Of a DNA stretch of 64,000 nt, positions 1-9,864 are shown piece after piece. The notes below the pieces were generated by a model. The model was not told the DNA's origin and searched no databases. It was given only the letters and a program-made list of their open reading frames with translations. Source of the DNA: Cupriavidus sp. WKF15 (GTDB lineage: Bacteria; Pseudomonadota; Gammaproteobacteria; Burkholderiales; Burkholderiaceae); NCBI RefSeq assembly GCF_029278605.1, contig NZ_CP119572.1, forward strand, positions 3,286,001 to 3,350,000. Direction: 5' to 3'. A program made the position numbers and the translations under genes. Position 1 is the stretch's first letter; each line of letters starts with the position of its first letter.

Positions 1-34
1 GCCCTCGGGCGCCCCACCAAGACAGGAGACCCGC

Positions 35-502
35 TTGAGCAAAGATCCGCAGGCACTTGCCGAGGCGGCCGCCGCCGCCATGTATGAAGCCGATACCTGC
101 AGCCGCTGGCTCGGCATCGTGGTGCAGGCAGTGCGGCCGGGCTACGCCCGCCTGACCATGCCGGTGCGCCCTGAATTCCTCAATGGCCACGGCATCTGCC
201 ATGGCGGCCTGATGTTTACACTGGCTGACTCGAGCTTCGCTTTCGCGTGCAATAGCCACAATATCAATACGGTGGCGGCGGGCTGCAGCATCGAGTTCCT
301 GAAACCCGTGCACGGCGGCGACGTGCTGACGGCCGAGGCGGCGGAGCAGACCCTGTCCGGCCGGCACGGCATCTACGATATCCGCGTGACCAATGCCGCG
401 GGCGACGTGGTGGCGATGTTCCGCGGCAAGTCGGCGCAGATCAAGGGACACGTGGTACCGCCGGACAGCGTCGCCTCAAGCATCGCCAGGCCCGTGGCCT
501 GA
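35..502 (+). CDS. paaI: Hydroxyphenylacetyl-CoA thioesterase PaaI
   Basis: Hotdog-fold thioesterase of the phenylacetate pathway, which hydrolyses dead-end (hydroxy)phenylacetyl-CoA-type esters in the cytosol to free CoA. The 155-residue protein has the PaaI active-site pattern: Asn50, then His56-Gly57-Gly58, then Asp65 on the central helix. The start is TTG, chosen because an AGGAGA ribosome site lies 6-11 bases upstream and the family N-terminus fits. A frame open from the window edge ends in a TGA that overlaps this TTG (TTGA, 35-38), so an upstream paa gene is probably translationally coupled. paaK follows 52 bp downstream, which supports the pathway assignment. Confidence 0.9.
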   Translation: MSKDPQALAEAAAAAMYEADTCSRWLGIVVQAVRPGYARLTMPVRPEFLNGHGICHGGLMFTLADSSFAFACNSHNINTVAAGCSIEFLKPVHGGDVLTAEAAEQTLSGRHGIYDIRVTNAAGDVVAMFRGKSAQIKGHVVPPDSVASSIARPVA

Positions 503-554
503 GCCCGCGCAAGACGATGTCATCGACAAGAACGCCCCCCGTGCAGGAGACGAT

Positions 555-1859
555 ATGAGCACGCGCCTGACCGATCTGCCGCTCGAACCCATCGAGACTG
601 CCAGCCGCGCCGAGTTGCAGGCCCTGCAGCTCGAACGCCTGAAATGGTCGCTGCGTCATGCCTACGAGCATTCTCCGGTCTATCGCCGCAAGTTCGACGA
701 AGCCGGCGTGCACCCGGACCAGGTCCAGACGCTCGCGGACCTGGCGCGCTTCCCGTTCACCACCAAGCAGGACCTGCGCGACAACTACCCGTTCGGCATG
801 TTCGCCGTGCCGCAGGACCGCGTGGCGCGCGTGCATGCCTCGTCGGGCACCACGGGCAAGCCGACGGTGGTCGGCTACACGCTCAAGGACATCGACACCT
901 GGGCCACCGTGATGGCGCGCTCGATCCGCGCATCCGGCGCGCGGCGCGGCGACAAGGTGCACGTCAGCTACGGCTATGGCCTGTTCACCGGCGGCCTGGG
1001 CGCGCACTACGGGGTGGAAAAGGCCGGCCTCACCGCGATCCCGTTCGGCGGCGGGCAGACCGAGCGGCAGGTGCAGCTGATCATGGATTTCAAGCCCGAG
1101 ATCATCATGGTCACGCCAAGCTACATGCTGGCGATCGCCGACGAATTCGAGCGCCAGGGCGTCGACCCGGCCACGACCTCGCTGCGCGTGGGCATCTTCG
1201 GCGCCGAGCCGTGGACGCCGGAAATGCGCCTGGCGATCGAGAAGCGCATGAACATCTCGGCGGTGGACATTTACGGCCTGTCCGAGGTGATGGGCCCGGG
1301 CGTGGCCAATGAATGCGCCGAGACCAAGGACGGCCCGACGATCTGGGAAGACCACTTCTACCCGGAAATCATCGACCCTGACACCGGCGCCGTGCTGCCC
1401 GACGGCGAGTTCGGCGAACTGGTCTTCACTTCGCTGACCAAGGAGGCGATGCCGGTGGTGCGCTACCGGACCCGCGACCTGACCCGGCTGCTGCCGGGCA
1501 CGGCACGCCCGGCGTTCCGGCGCATGGAAAAGGTCACCGGCCGTACCGACGACATGATGATCGTGCGCGGCGTGAACGTGTTCCCGTCGCAGATCGAGGA
1601 GCTGATCCTGAAGCGCCCCGAGCTGGCGCCGCACTACCAGTGCGTGCTGACGCGCGAGGGGCCGATGGACATGCTGACCGTGCGCGTGGAATGCGCCCAC
1701 GGCGGCGAACCGGCGACGGCGCAGGCCGCACGCGAGGCGCTGGCCCACGATATCAAGGCGTATATCGGCGTGAGCGCCGGCATCGAGGTGCTGCCGGCCG
1801 GCGGCATCGAGCGCTCGGTCGGCAAGGCGCGGCGCATCGTCGACCAGCGCCCGCGCTAA
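555..1859 (+). CDS. paaK: Phenylacetate-CoA ligase PaaK
   Basis: Adenylate-forming ligase that activates phenylacetate with ATP and CoA to phenylacetyl-CoA, the first step of aerobic phenylacetate degradation. The 434-residue length is normal for PaaK. The phosphate-binding loop SSGTTGKPT lies at residues 96-104, an adenylation core follows (YGLSEVMGPG), and the C-terminal lid has the RTDDMMIVRGVNVFPSQ motif typical of PaaK. The frame is open from 393, but the ATG at 555 follows an AGGAGA site and gives the family N-terminus MSTRLTDLPL. It directly follows paaI. Confidence in function is high. Confidence 0.95.
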   Translation: MSTRLTDLPLEPIETASRAELQALQLERLKWSLRHAYEHSPVYRRKFDEAGVHPDQVQTLADLARFPFTTKQDLRDNYPFGMFAVPQDRVARVHASSGTTGKPTVVGYTLKDIDTWATVMARSIRASGARRGDKVHVSYGYGLFTGGLGAHYGVEKAGLTAIPFGGGQTERQVQLIMDFKPEIIMVTPSYMLAIADEFERQGVDPATTSLRVGIFGAEPWTPEMRLAIEKRMNISAVDIYGLSEVMGPGVANECAETKDGPTIWEDHFYPEIIDPDTGAVLPDGEFGELVFTSLTKEAMPVVRYRTRDLTRLLPGTARPAFRRMEKVTGRTDDMMIVRGVNVFPSQIEELILKRPELAPHYQCVLTREGPMDMLTVRVECAHGGEPATAQAAREALAHDIKAYIGVSAGIEVLPAGGIERSVGKARRIVDQRPR

Positions 1860-1873
1860 AGCACTGCCGCGCG

Positions 1874-3022
1874 TCAGCTGCGCGGCATCAGCACCCACAT
1901 CCGGCCGCCCTGCTTCATGCGGCCGGCGGTCTCGCCCGCGGCGTCGCCGGCACCCCAGAAGAAGTCGGCGCGCACGCCGCCCTTGATGGCGCTGCCGGTA
2001 TCCTGCGCGAACATCAGCCGCTCGATCGGCTCGCTCGACAGCGGACGCGTGGTCGACAGGAACACCGGTACGCCGAGCGGAATCGTGGCCGGATCGACCG
2101 CGATCGAGCGCTCCGCCGTCAGCGGCACGCCCAGCGCCCCGACCGGGCCGTCATTGGTCGGCGGCAGCTCGCGGAAGAACACGAAACGCGGGTTCACGTT
2201 GAGCATTTCGTCCACGCGCGCCGGGTTGGCCCGCGCCCATGCCTTGATGCCCTGCATGGTCGCCTGCGCCGGCGTGATCTCGCCGCGGTCCAGCAGCCAC
2301 TTGCCGAACGAGCGGAACGGCTGGTCATTGGTGCCGCCAAAGCCCACGCGCATCAGGGTGCCACTAGTCAGCCGGATGCGGCCGGACCCCTGGATCTGCA
2401 GGAATGCGGCTTCGACCGGGTCATCCACCCACACCAGCTCGTTGCCGCGCATGGCCGGGTTCTGCAGCAGCTCGGCGCGCGCCGGCAGCGCCCGGTTGGC
2501 CAGTTGCGCCGGTTTGCGGTACAGCGGAATCTGGTACGGCCCCTGGCGCGTGCGCGAGCCGTGCAGGATGGGTTCGTAGTAGCCCGTGATCAGGCCGCTG
2601 TCGGAGCCGTCGCCATTGACGACGCGGTAGGGCTGGAAGTTGGTTTCGAAGTAGGCGCGCATGGCGCCGAGGTCGCCGGCGTCGACCATCAGGCCCGCGG
2701 CGCAGGCGCGGCTCCATTCGGCGCGCTTCTTCAGCGCCTGGCAGCTGGCCTGCAGCGCGGGCCAGGCGGCGCGCATGTCATCCTGGCTCCAGCCGTTGAT
2801 CTCGTTCCAGTCCGCGGCCTGCAGGCGGCCCTTCTGCGCGCCCGGGGTCGGGGCGGTCGTGCCGGGCGTGCCGCCGGTCTCGATGCGCGGCGGCGGCCCG
2901 CTCATGCAGCCGGCCAGCAGCGCGGCGCCGGCGGCCAGCGCCAGCCAGCCGCGCCATGGCGCACCGGCAAGGCGGCTGGCCTTGGATCGCGGATACGTGG
3001 AGAGGAAATGCGGAATTGCCAT
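1874..3022 (-). CDS. mltA: Membrane-bound lytic murein transglycosylase A (MltA)
   Basis: Outer-membrane lipoprotein that cleaves the glycan strands of peptidoglycan to 1,6-anhydromuropeptides. The 382-residue protein starts with a basic segment and a hydrophobic stretch ending in the lipobox LLAGC (Cys39), followed by a Pro/Thr-rich linker, the MltA barrel (GLITGYYEP) and the C-terminal 3D domain (AVDPATIPLGVPV, FAQDTGSAIKG). The frame extends upstream to 3283, but the ATG at 3022 is the first that puts the lipobox at a normal distance. It is convergent with paaK, with only 14 bp between the stops, and stands alone. Confidence 0.93.
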   Translation of the reverse strand: MAIPHFLSTYPRSKASRLAGAPWRGWLALAAGAALLAGCMSGPPPRIETGGTPGTTAPTPGAQKGRLQAADWNEINGWSQDDMRAAWPALQASCQALKKRAEWSRACAAGLMVDAGDLGAMRAYFETNFQPYRVVNGDGSDSGLITGYYEPILHGSRTRQGPYQIPLYRKPAQLANRALPARAELLQNPAMRGNELVWVDDPVEAAFLQIQGSGRIRLTSGTLMRVGFGGTNDQPFRSFGKWLLDRGEITPAQATMQGIKAWARANPARVDEMLNVNPRFVFFRELPPTNDGPVGALGVPLTAERSIAVDPATIPLGVPVFLSTTRPLSSEPIERLMFAQDTGSAIKGGVRADFFWGAGDAAGETAGRMKQGGRMWVLMPRS

Positions 3023-3139
3023 CTTGTCAGTTCGTATTGTCCAGCGCCGCCGCGCATGCCTCGGGGCCAATGCCCTACAATGCCCGGCGTCAATCGTCAC
3101 CGTTGCCGGCGCCCGTGAAGGCCGCCCGCCGTACCGATC

Positions 3140-3346
3140 ATGTCCGAGTTCCTTGAAGCCCACCCGATGCTGCTGTTCGCGCTCGAAGCCGGCGTGGCGC
3201 TGTTCCTGCTGATCTTCATCGTGGTCTGGACCATGGGCACGGCGAAGAAGAACCCCCGTCCGACCCGTGCTCCCGCCGACCACCCGTCGCGCCAGGCCCA
3301 GGACCCAAAGCCGGCGCAGGATCAGGACAGCCAGCCGCGCCAGTAG
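3140..3346 (+). CDS. Small single-pass membrane protein of unknown function
   Basis: A 68-residue protein with one strongly hydrophobic segment (about residues 10-31, LLFALEAGVALFLLIFIVVW) and a charged, Pro/Gln-rich tail of about 35 residues predicted to be cytoplasmic. I do not recognise a named family. It sits between the divergent mltA and the opposing apaG, and has normal codon usage with GC-rich third positions, which supports it being a real gene. A short AT-richer stretch near 3074 (TACAAT) could be its -10 box, but I see no convincing -35. No function is proposed. Confidence 0.6.
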   Translation: MSEFLEAHPMLLFALEAGVALFLLIFIVVWTMGTAKKNPRPTRAPADHPSRQAQDPKPAQDQDSQPRQ

Positions 3347-3380
3347 GTTCCCGGCGCAGCACGCAGCGGGCCATAGCGGC

Positions 3381-3755
3381 TCAGTGCAGCATGCGTGGCA
3401 GCACCAGCGCGAACTCGGGAATCGGCACCTCGAAGCGGTGGCCGTCCTCGGCCACGCAGAAATATTCGCCCTTCATCGAGCCCACCGGCGTCGAGATCGT
3501 GGCCCAGCTCGTGTATTCGAAGTGCTCGCCCGGCTTGAGCAGCGGCTGGTGGCCGACCACGCCCAGGCCCGAGACTTCCTGCGAGGTATTGTCGCTGTCG
3601 GTGATGATCCAGTGGCGCGAGATCAGCTGCGCCGCGACTTCACCGGTATTGTGGATCGTGATGGTGTACGCGAAGGCATGGCGCCCGCGTTCGGGGTCGG
3701 ACTGGTCGGGCAGGTACTGGGTACGTACCGCCACGGAAAAGGCGTACTCGCTCAT
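3381..3755 (-). CDS. apaG: ApaG protein
   Basis: ApaG (DUF525) is a small beta-sandwich protein linked genetically to Co2+/Mg2+ resistance and diadenosine tetraphosphate metabolism; its biochemical role is unsettled. The 124-residue length is typical, and the family motifs are present: YTITIHNTG, SRHWIITD and the loop VVGHQPLLKPGEHFEYTSW, including the GxxP-like nucleotide loop. It is divergent from rpe, with about 200 bp between the starts. apaG next to rpe-gph-trpE is a conserved arrangement in Burkholderiaceae as I know it, which supports the call. Confidence 0.95.
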   Translation of the reverse strand: MSEYAFSVAVRTQYLPDQSDPERGRHAFAYTITIHNTGEVAAQLISRHWIITDSDNTSQEVSGLGVVGHQPLLKPGEHFEYTSWATISTPVGSMKGEYFCVAEDGHRFEVPIPEFALVLPRMLH

Positions 3756-3957
3756 TTGTCTGCGGGATCCGGCTCAAGGGTAGGCGCATTGTGCGGCAAG
3801 GCACCGGCAGCGGCAAGTGCGGAGCCGGCGTCGGCCCTGCGCCGCCGACAGGCGTAAAATACGCGCCATTCGCCGGCCGGCAGACCCCGGATCGCCCCAC
3901 ACAAGCACGATTCCGCCGCGCCGCCACCCTACTGTCCCCTTTTTTCCGCCCGCCGCC

Positions 3958-4659
3958 ATGAGCACGCCCGCCTACCGCATCGCCCCGTCCATCCTGTCCG
4001 CCGACTTTGCCCGCCTGGGCGAGGAAGTCCGCCGCGTGACCGAGGCCGGCGCCGACTGGATCCACTTCGACGTGATGGACAACCACTACGTCCCGAACCT
4101 GACGGTGGGCCCGCTGGTGTGCGAGGCCATCCGCCCGCACGTGACCGCGCCGATCGACGTGCACCTGATGGTGCGCCCGGTGGACCGCATCATCCCCGAC
4201 TTCGCCAAGGCCGGTGCCAATATCATCACCTTCCACCCGGAAGCCAGCGAGCACGTGGACCGCTCGCTCGCGCTGATCCGCGACAACGGCTGCCAGGCCG
4301 GGCTGGTGTTCAACCCGGCCACGCCGCTGCACCACCTGGACCACGTGATGGACCGCCTCGACGTGATCCTGCTGATGTCGGTCAACCCGGGCTTCGGCGG
4401 CCAGTCGTTCATCCCCGAGACGCTGAACAAGCTGCGCGCGGTGCGCCAGCGCATCGACGCCTATACCGAGCGCACCGGCCGCAAGATCCTGCTGGAAGTC
4501 GATGGTGGCGTGAAGGTGGACAACATCGCCGAGATCGCCGCGGCCGGCGCCGACACCTTCGTGGCCGGCTCGGCCGTGTTCGGCAAGCCCGATGCGGACG
4601 GCGGCTACCGGGGCATTATTTCGGCGCTGCGCGCGGAACTGGCCAAGGCCGGCCAATGA
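3958..4659 (+). CDS. rpe: Ribulose-phosphate 3-epimerase
   Basis: Interconverts ribulose 5-phosphate and xylulose 5-phosphate in the pentose phosphate (and, in autotrophs, Calvin) pathway. The 233-residue TIM barrel shows the signature strands [32 protein letters not shown] (metal-binding His and catalytic Asp), [16 protein letters not shown] and the phosphate-binding VDGGV ... [14 protein letters not shown]. The ATG at 3958 gives the standard N-terminus. The stop overlaps the gph start (ATGA), so the two genes are translationally coupled. Confidence 0.97.
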   Translation: MSTPAYRIAPSILSADFARLGEEVRRVTEAGADWIHFDVMDNHYVPNLTVGPLVCEAIRPHVTAPIDVHLMVRPVDRIIPDFAKAGANIITFHPEASEHVDRSLALIRDNGCQAGLVFNPATPLHHLDHVMDRLDVILLMSVNPGFGGQSFIPETLNKLRAVRQRIDAYTERTGRKILLEVDGGVKVDNIAEIAAAGADTFVAGSAVFGKPDADGGYRGIISALRAELAKAGQ

Positions 4660-5393
4660 GCGCCGGCATGACGCTGCGCCGCACCGACTGGCGCGGCATC
4701 GACGGCGTGATCGTCGACCTGGACGGCACCATGGTCGACACCGCGGGCGATTTCCACGCCTCGATCAACGCCATGCTGCTGGCGCTTGGGCACCGGTACC
4801 CAAACCTGGGGCCGGTGGCGCCGATGTCCGAACAGGACATTGTCAGCTTCGTCGGCAAGGGCTCGGAAAACCTGATCCGGCGCGTGCTCGATGCGCGCTT
4901 TGCCCCGCTGCACGCCAACGGCCTGTTCGCCGAGGCCTATGCGCTCTACGACCGCGAGTACATCCGCATCAACGGCCAGTTCTCGCAGGTCTACCCGGGC
5001 GTGCGCGAAGGCCTGGCGGCGCTGAAGGCGGCCGGGCTGCGCATGGCGTGCGTGACCAACAAGCCCTACAACTTCACCGAGCCGCTGCTGGCCAAGACCG
5101 GTCTCGCGCAGTATTTCGAGCTGGTCTATGGCGGCGACGCGTTTCCGCTGCGCAAGCCGGACCCATACCCGCTGCTCAAGGTGGCCGAGGTTTTCCACCT
5201 CGATCCGTCGGCCATGCTGGCCATCGGCGACTCGGAAAACGACGCGCAGGCGGCCCGCGCGGCCGGCATGGGCGTGCTGCTGATGCCCTATGGCTACAAC
5301 CATGGCAACCCTGTACAAGGCGTCGACGCCGATGGTATAGTCGATTCCATTGCCCGCGTGGCAGAGCTTCTTTCTGCACACGAGATTCACTGA
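4656..5393 (+). CDS. gph: Phosphoglycolate phosphatase (HAD family)
   Basis: HAD-superfamily phosphatase that dephosphorylates 2-phosphoglycolate from oxidative damage or Rubisco oxygenation. The 245-residue protein has motif I DLDGT (nucleophile Asp21, acid Asp23), motif II VTNKP, and motifs [14 protein letters not shown] ... [15 protein letters not shown]. The start at 4656 overlaps the rpe stop by 4 nt; an internal ATG at 4668 is possible. It lies between rpe and the trp leader, the usual gph-trpE linkage. Substrate choice within the HAD family is inferred from this context. Confidence 0.92.
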   Translation: MSAGMTLRRTDWRGIDGVIVDLDGTMVDTAGDFHASINAMLLALGHRYPNLGPVAPMSEQDIVSFVGKGSENLIRRVLDARFAPLHANGLFAEAYALYDREYIRINGQFSQVYPGVREGLAALKAAGLRMACVTNKPYNFTEPLLAKTGLAQYFELVYGGDAFPLRKPDPYPLLKVAEVFHLDPSAMLAIGDSENDAQAARAAGMGVLLMPYGYNHGNPVQGVDADGIVDSIARVAELLSAHEIH

Positions 5394-5445
5394 AAACCAC
5401 GCTGAAAACCACGGCAATCAGATTTCTACAGCCCTGAACACCTCA

Positions 5446-5532
5446 ATGTTCGTCAACCGCAAACGCATATCTTCTGGCAGTGATCGGCAGGCCTGGCCCT
5501 GGCGTCGCTGGCGCGCCTCCCAACAGGCGTAA
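5446..5532 (+). CDS. trpL: Predicted trp operon leader peptide (28 aa, Trp-rich)
   Basis: A short ATG frame ending in TAA, 294 bp before trpE, encodes 28 residues. Three of six consecutive codons near the end are Trp (W-P-W-R-R-W; TGG at 5494, 5500 and 5509), against a very low background frequency of Trp. Stalling here during Trp shortage would be the classical signal for transcription attenuation. The stop is followed by several hairpins (next entry). No strong Shine-Dalgarno precedes the ATG. The same frame is open from 5350, so a longer leader is possible. Identification is by composition and position, not by similarity. Confidence 0.7.
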   Translation: MFVNRKRISSGSDRQAWPWRRWRASQQA

Positions 5533-5825
5533 AGTGCGTTCGCGAGTCCGCTGAGGGCCTTCGTACCGAAGGCCTTCGCAACCGGCCAGGGTGCCGGCAT
5601 CCTTACTGGATCCCTCCTCACTCCCGCCAGCAAGCGTAGCCGCATGTGCTACGTTTAGCTCAAGAACGCGCCACACGCCGCCCAGGCCGTGTGCGGTCTT
5701 GTCCGCAGTCTTCCCGCACCACGGTTCCACACCCGGAGCTGGCTTTGCGCCATCTCCCGCCGAATTGCCGACACCGCGGCGCCGCGCCACCCTGATAACG
5801 CCGCGCGCCGCAAACGAGGATCGAC
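5533..5825 (+). promoter_or_regulatory. trp leader RNA / putative attenuator upstream of trpE
   Basis: This stretch holds no other convincing gene. Visible hairpins are: CGCCT/AGGCG just after the Trp codons (5514-5518 with 5525-5529); GGCCTTCG/CGAAGGCC (5556-5563 with 5567-5574), extendable to 11 bp with one wobble (5553-5577); and a 9-bp stem (5632-5640 with 5648-5656) followed by TTT only in its own arm. The AACGCAT at 5462 could also pair with GTGCGTT at 5544. Mutually exclusive pairing is therefore plausible, but no hairpin has a long U run, so which one is the terminator cannot be decided by eye. An AGGA ribosome site sits 6-9 bases before the trpE ATG. Confidence 0.55.
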
Positions 5826-7343
5826 ATGACCGAACTGGAATTCAAATCGCTGGCCGACCAGGGCTACAACCGCATCCCGCTGATCGCCGAGGCCTTTGCC
5901 GACCTGGAAACGCCGCTGTCGCTGTACCTGAAGCTGGCCCAGTCGCAGACGCGCGGCGTCAACACCTTCCTGCTGGAATCGGTGGTGGGCGGCGAGCGCT
6001 TCGGGCGCTACTCGTTCATCGGCCTGCATGCCCGCACGCTGCTGCGCTCCTACGGCAACCGCGCCGAGGTCGTGACCGACGGCAAGGTCGTGGAGACCCA
6101 CGAAGGCAACCCGCTCGATTTCATCGCCGAGTTCGAGAGCCGCTTCAAGGTGGCGCTGCGCCCCGGCCTGCCGCGCTTCTGCGGCGGCCTGGCCGGCTAC
6201 TTCGGCTACGACGCGGTGCGCTATATCGAGAAGAAGCTGGCCGACACGCAGAAGCCTGACGACCTGGGCCTGCCCGACATCCAGCTGCTGCTGTGCGAAG
6301 AGCTTGCCGTGATCGACAACCTGTCCGGCAAGCTCTACCTGATCGTCTACGCCGACCCGACCACGCCCGAAGCCTACCCGCGCGCGCGCCAGCGCCTGCG
6401 CGAGCTGCGCATGAAGCTGCGCCAGCCGGTGGACGTACCGGTCACGAGCCCGTCGGTGCAGACCGATGTCTACCGCGAATTCGACAAGGCCGACTACCTC
6501 GCCGCGGTGCACAAGGCCAAGGAATACATCATGGCCGGCGACATGATGCAGGTGCAGATCGGCCAGCGCCTGACCAAGCCGTACCGCGACGCGCCGCTGT
6601 CGCTGTACCGCGCGCTGCGCTCGCTGAACCCGTCGCCGTATATGTACTTCTACAACTTCGGCGACTTCCAGATCGTCGGCGCCTCGCCGGAAATCCTGGT
6701 GCGCCAGGAGTCGCGCAAGGTCGGCACCAACGGCGATACCCGCAACGAGCATATCGTCACCATCCGCCCGCTGGCCGGCACGCGCCCGCGCGGCAACACG
6801 CCCGAGAAGGACGCCCAGCTCGCCACCGAACTGCTCAACGACCCGAAGGAGATCGCCGAGCACGTGATGCTGATCGACCTGGCGCGCAACGATATCGGCC
6901 GCATTGCCGAGACCGGCACGGTCAAGGTCACCGACAAGATGGTGATCGAGAAGTACTCGCACGTGCAGCACATCGTCAGCTCGGTCGAAGGCACGCTGCG
7001 CCCGGGAATGAGCAACCTGGACGTGCTGCGCGCCACCTTCCCGGCCGGCACGCTATCGGGCGCGCCCAAGGTGCGCGCGATGGAGATCATCGACGAGCTG
7101 GAGCCGCGCAAGCGCGGCATCTATGGCGGTGCCGTGGGCTACCTGTCGTTCGGCGGCGAGATGGACCTGGCGATCGCCATCCGCACCGGCATCATCAAGG
7201 ACGGCAACCTCTACGTGCAGGCCGCGGCCGGCATCGTCGCCGACTCGGACCCCGAAGCCGAATGGAGGGAAACCGAAGCCAAGGCGCGCGCCGTGATCCG
7301 CGCCGCCGAGCAGGTCCAGGATGGCCTGGACTCCGACATCTGA
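5826..7343 (+). CDS. trpE: Anthranilate synthase component I
   Basis: Converts chorismate plus ammonia from TrpG to anthranilate, the first committed step of tryptophan synthesis. The 505-residue length is normal. The N-terminal half carries the feedback site region ([16 protein letters not shown]), and the chorismate-binding half shows [75 protein letters not shown] and GGAVGYLSF. The SPYMYFYN segment is part of the catalytic core. It starts the trpE-G-D-C cluster, with trpG 17 bp behind. Expression is probably set by the leader upstream. Confidence 0.97.
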   Translation: MTELEFKSLADQGYNRIPLIAEAFADLETPLSLYLKLAQSQTRGVNTFLLESVVGGERFGRYSFIGLHARTLLRSYGNRAEVVTDGKVVETHEGNPLDFIAEFESRFKVALRPGLPRFCGGLAGYFGYDAVRYIEKKLADTQKPDDLGLPDIQLLLCEELAVIDNLSGKLYLIVYADPTTPEAYPRARQRLRELRMKLRQPVDVPVTSPSVQTDVYREFDKADYLAAVHKAKEYIMAGDMMQVQIGQRLTKPYRDAPLSLYRALRSLNPSPYMYFYNFGDFQIVGASPEILVRQESRKVGTNGDTRNEHIVTIRPLAGTRPRGNTPEKDAQLATELLNDPKEIAEHVMLIDLARNDIGRIAETGTVKVTDKMVIEKYSHVQHIVSSVEGTLRPGMSNLDVLRATFPAGTLSGAPKVRAMEIIDELEPRKRGIYGGAVGYLSFGGEMDLAIAIRTGIIKDGNLYVQAAAGIVADSDPEAEWRETEAKARAVIRAAEQVQDGLDSDI

Positions 7344-7360
7344 ACAAGGGAGACAAGGCC

Positions 7361-7930
7361 ATGCTGCTGATGATCGACAACTACGATTCCTTTACCTACA
7401 ACCTGGTTCAGTACTTCGGCGAACTCGGCGAGGACGTGCGCACCTACCGCAACGACGAAATCTCGCTGGAAGAGATCGAGGCGCTCAAACCCAACCACAT
7501 CTGCGTGTCGCCCGGCCCGTGCAGCCCGAAGGAAGCCGGCATCTCGGTCGCCGTGCTGCAGCACTTCGCAGGAAAGGTGCCGCTGCTCGGCGTATGCCTG
7601 GGCCACCAAGCCATCGGCGAGGCCTTCGGCGGCAAGGTGATCCGCGCCAAGAAGGTCATGCACGGCAAGGTCAGCACCATCGAGACCACGCAGGAAGGCG
7701 TGTTCTCCGGCCTGCCGAAGCACTTCGACGTGACGCGCTATCATTCGCTGGCGATCGAGCGCGAAACCCTGCCCGATTGCCTGGAAGTGACCGCCTGGAC
7801 GCCTGACGGCGAGATCATGGGCGTGCGCCACAAGACGCTGGCGATCGAGGGCGTGCAGTTCCACCCCGAGTCGATCCTTTCCGAACACGGCCATGCGCTG
7901 CTGGCCAACTTCCTGAAGACGACGCGATGA
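7361..7930 (+). CDS. trpG: Anthranilate synthase component II (glutamine amidotransferase)
   Basis: Class I glutamine amidotransferase that supplies ammonia to TrpE; in many bacteria lacking a separate PabA it also serves aminodeoxychorismate synthase. The 189-residue protein has the nucleophile Cys79 in GVCLGHQ and the His168/Glu170 pair in QFHPES, plus the N-terminal [14 protein letters not shown] of TrpG/PabA. The ATG at 7361 follows a GGGAGA site. Its TGA overlaps an ATG at 7927 in the trpD frame (ATGA). Confidence 0.96.
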   Translation: MLLMIDNYDSFTYNLVQYFGELGEDVRTYRNDEISLEEIEALKPNHICVSPGPCSPKEAGISVAVLQHFAGKVPLLGVCLGHQAIGEAFGGKVIRAKKVMHGKVSTIETTQEGVFSGLPKHFDVTRYHSLAIERETLPDCLEVTAWTPDGEIMGVRHKTLAIEGVQFHPESILSEHGHALLANFLKTTR

Positions 7931-7998
7931 GGCTGCTCGATATCCCTACGCCGTCCGTTTCCATCGCGCCGCCCGCCACACCAACGACCGAGACCGCC

Positions 7999-9030
7999 AT
8001 GACCATCACCGCCCAGGAAGCGCTGACCCGCTGCATCGAACACCGCGAGATCTTCCACGACGAGATGCTGCACCTGATGCGCCAGATCATGCAGGCGCAG
8101 ATCTCGCCGGTGATGGCCGCCGCGATCCTGACCGGCCTGCGCGTGAAGAAGGAAACCATCGGCGAGATCTCGGCCGCGGCGCAGGTGATGCGCGAATTCG
8201 CCAACAAGGTCGATGTGGCCGACCGCGAGAACTTCGTCGATATCGTCGGCACCGGCGGCGACGGCTCGCATACCTTCAATATCTCGACCGCCTCGATGTT
8301 CGTGGCCGCCGCCGCCGGGGCGAAGATCGCCAAGCACGGCAACCGCGGCGTGAGCTCCAAGTCGGGCAGCGCCGACGTGCTGGAAGCGCTGGGCGTGAAC
8401 ATCATGCTGACGCCCGAACAGGTCGGCCAGTGCATCGCGCAGACCGGCATCGGCTTCATGTTCGCCCCGACCCACCACCCGGCCATGAAGAACGTGGCGC
8501 CGATCCGCAAGGAGATGGGCGTGCGCACCATCTTCAATATCCTCGGCCCGCTGACCAACCCGGCCGACGCGCCCAACATCCTGATGGGCGTGTTCCACCC
8601 GGATCTCGTCGGCATCCAGGTGCGCGTGATGCAGCGCCTGGGCGCGAAGCACGCGCTGGTGGTCTACGGCAAGGACGGCATGGATGAGGTATCGCTGGGC
8701 GCCGCCACGCTGGTCGGCGAACTGAAGGACGGTGAAGTCCGCGAATACGAGATCCACCCGGAAGACTTCGGCCTGTCGATGATCTCGAACCGCGGCCTGA
8801 AGGTGGCCGATGCGATCGAGTCCAGGGAGATGCTGCTCGAAGCGCTCGGCAACGTGCCCGGTACGCCGCGCGAGATCGTGTCGCTCAACGCGGGCACCGC
8901 GCTGTATGCCGCCAATGTGGCCGATTCCATCGAGGACGGCATCCGCCGCGCGCGCGAAGCCATCGCCAGCGGCGCCGCGCGCGAGAAGCTCGACCAGTTC
9001 GTGCGCGCCACGCAGCAGTTCAAGGCCTGA
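7999..9030 (+). CDS. trpD: Anthranilate phosphoribosyltransferase
   Basis: Transfers phosphoribose from PRPP to anthranilate. The 343-residue protein contains the glycine-rich PRPP loop [14 protein letters not shown] and the anthranilate site [20 protein letters not shown], then [10 protein letters not shown] and [14 protein letters not shown] chose the ATG at 7999 ([10 protein letters not shown]), which matches the usual family N-terminus. The frame is open from an ATG at 7927 overlapping the trpG stop, so a 24-residue longer product starting MRLLDIP is possible and would be translationally coupled. Confidence 0.95.
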   Translation: MTITAQEALTRCIEHREIFHDEMLHLMRQIMQAQISPVMAAAILTGLRVKKETIGEISAAAQVMREFANKVDVADRENFVDIVGTGGDGSHTFNISTASMFVAAAAGAKIAKHGNRGVSSKSGSADVLEALGVNIMLTPEQVGQCIAQTGIGFMFAPTHHPAMKNVAPIRKEMGVRTIFNILGPLTNPADAPNILMGVFHPDLVGIQVRVMQRLGAKHALVVYGKDGMDEVSLGAATLVGELKDGEVREYEIHPEDFGLSMISNRGLKVADAIESREMLLEALGNVPGTPREIVSLNAGTALYAANVADSIEDGIRRAREAIASGAAREKLDQFVRATQQFKA

Positions 9031-9056
9031 ATTCCACTATCCGCCGGAAACGCCGT

Positions 9057-9860
9057 ATGTCCGACATCCTGCAAAAGATCATGGCCGTCAAGGCCGACGA
9101 AGTCGCCGCTGCCCGCAAGAAGCGCGACCTGCCCAGCCTGCGCGCCGAGGCCGAAAGCCTGCGCCACGAGGCCGGCTTCGCCCCGCGCGGCTTCGAACGC
9201 GCGCTGCGCGAGAAGATCGCCGCCGGCCACGCCGGCGTGATCGCCGAGGTCAAGAAGGCCTCGCCGTCCAAGGGCGTGCTGCGCGAGAACTTCGTGCCCG
9301 AGGCGATTGCCGAGAGCTACGCCAGCCATGGCGCCGCCTGCCTGTCGGTGCTGACCGACGTGAACTTCTTCCAGGGCCATGCCGACTACCTCAAGCGCGC
9401 GCGCGGCGCCTGCCCGCTGCCCGCGCTGCGCAAGGACTTCATGCTCGACCTGTACCAGGTCTATGAAGCGCGCACCTGGGGCGCGGACTGCATCCTGCTG
9501 ATCGTCTCGGCGCTCGACCCGGGCCTGATGGCCGACCTGGAAGCCTGCGCGCACGAACTCGGCATGGACGTGCTGGTGGAAGTCCACGGCGGCGACGAGC
9601 TCGACCGCGCGCTGCGCCTGAAGACGCCGCTGCTTGGCGTGAACAACCGCAACCTGCGCACCTTCGAAGTCTCGCTCGACAACACGCTTGAGCTGCTGCC
9701 GCGCATGCCGGCCGATCGCCTCGTGGTCACGGAATCCGGCATCCTGGGCCCGAACGACGTGAAGCGCATGCGCGATGCCGATGTCCATGCCTTCCTGGTC
9801 GGCGAAGCGTTCATGCGCGCGCCGGACCCGGGTGTCGAACTGGCCCGCCTGTTCGCGTAA
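9057..9860 (+). CDS. trpC: Indole-3-glycerol phosphate synthase
   Basis: Closes the indole ring: CdRP to indole-3-glycerol phosphate with loss of CO2 and water. The 267-residue monofunctional form shows [14 protein letters not shown], the catalytic Lys motif [34 protein letters not shown], the proton donor region [22 protein letters not shown] and VTESGI. It is separated from trpD by 26 bp. The cluster ends here: trpF, trpB and trpA are not in this window, the usual split arrangement in beta-proteobacteria. Confidence 0.97.
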   Translation: MSDILQKIMAVKADEVAAARKKRDLPSLRAEAESLRHEAGFAPRGFERALREKIAAGHAGVIAEVKKASPSKGVLRENFVPEAIAESYASHGAACLSVLTDVNFFQGHADYLKRARGACPLPALRKDFMLDLYQVYEARTWGADCILLIVSALDPGLMADLEACAHELGMDVLVEVHGGDELDRALRLKTPLLGVNNRNLRTFEVSLDNTLELLPRMPADRLVVTESGILGPNDVKRMRDADVHAFLVGEAFMRAPDPGVELARLFA

Positions 9861-9864
9861 CCCG

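Noticed and set aside
441..1898. Long minus-strand open frame (485 codons) opposite paaK
   Set aside because: It is a shadow frame of a GC-rich gene: the translation is His/Arg/Ala-rich without motifs, and the plus strand encodes a clear PaaK.
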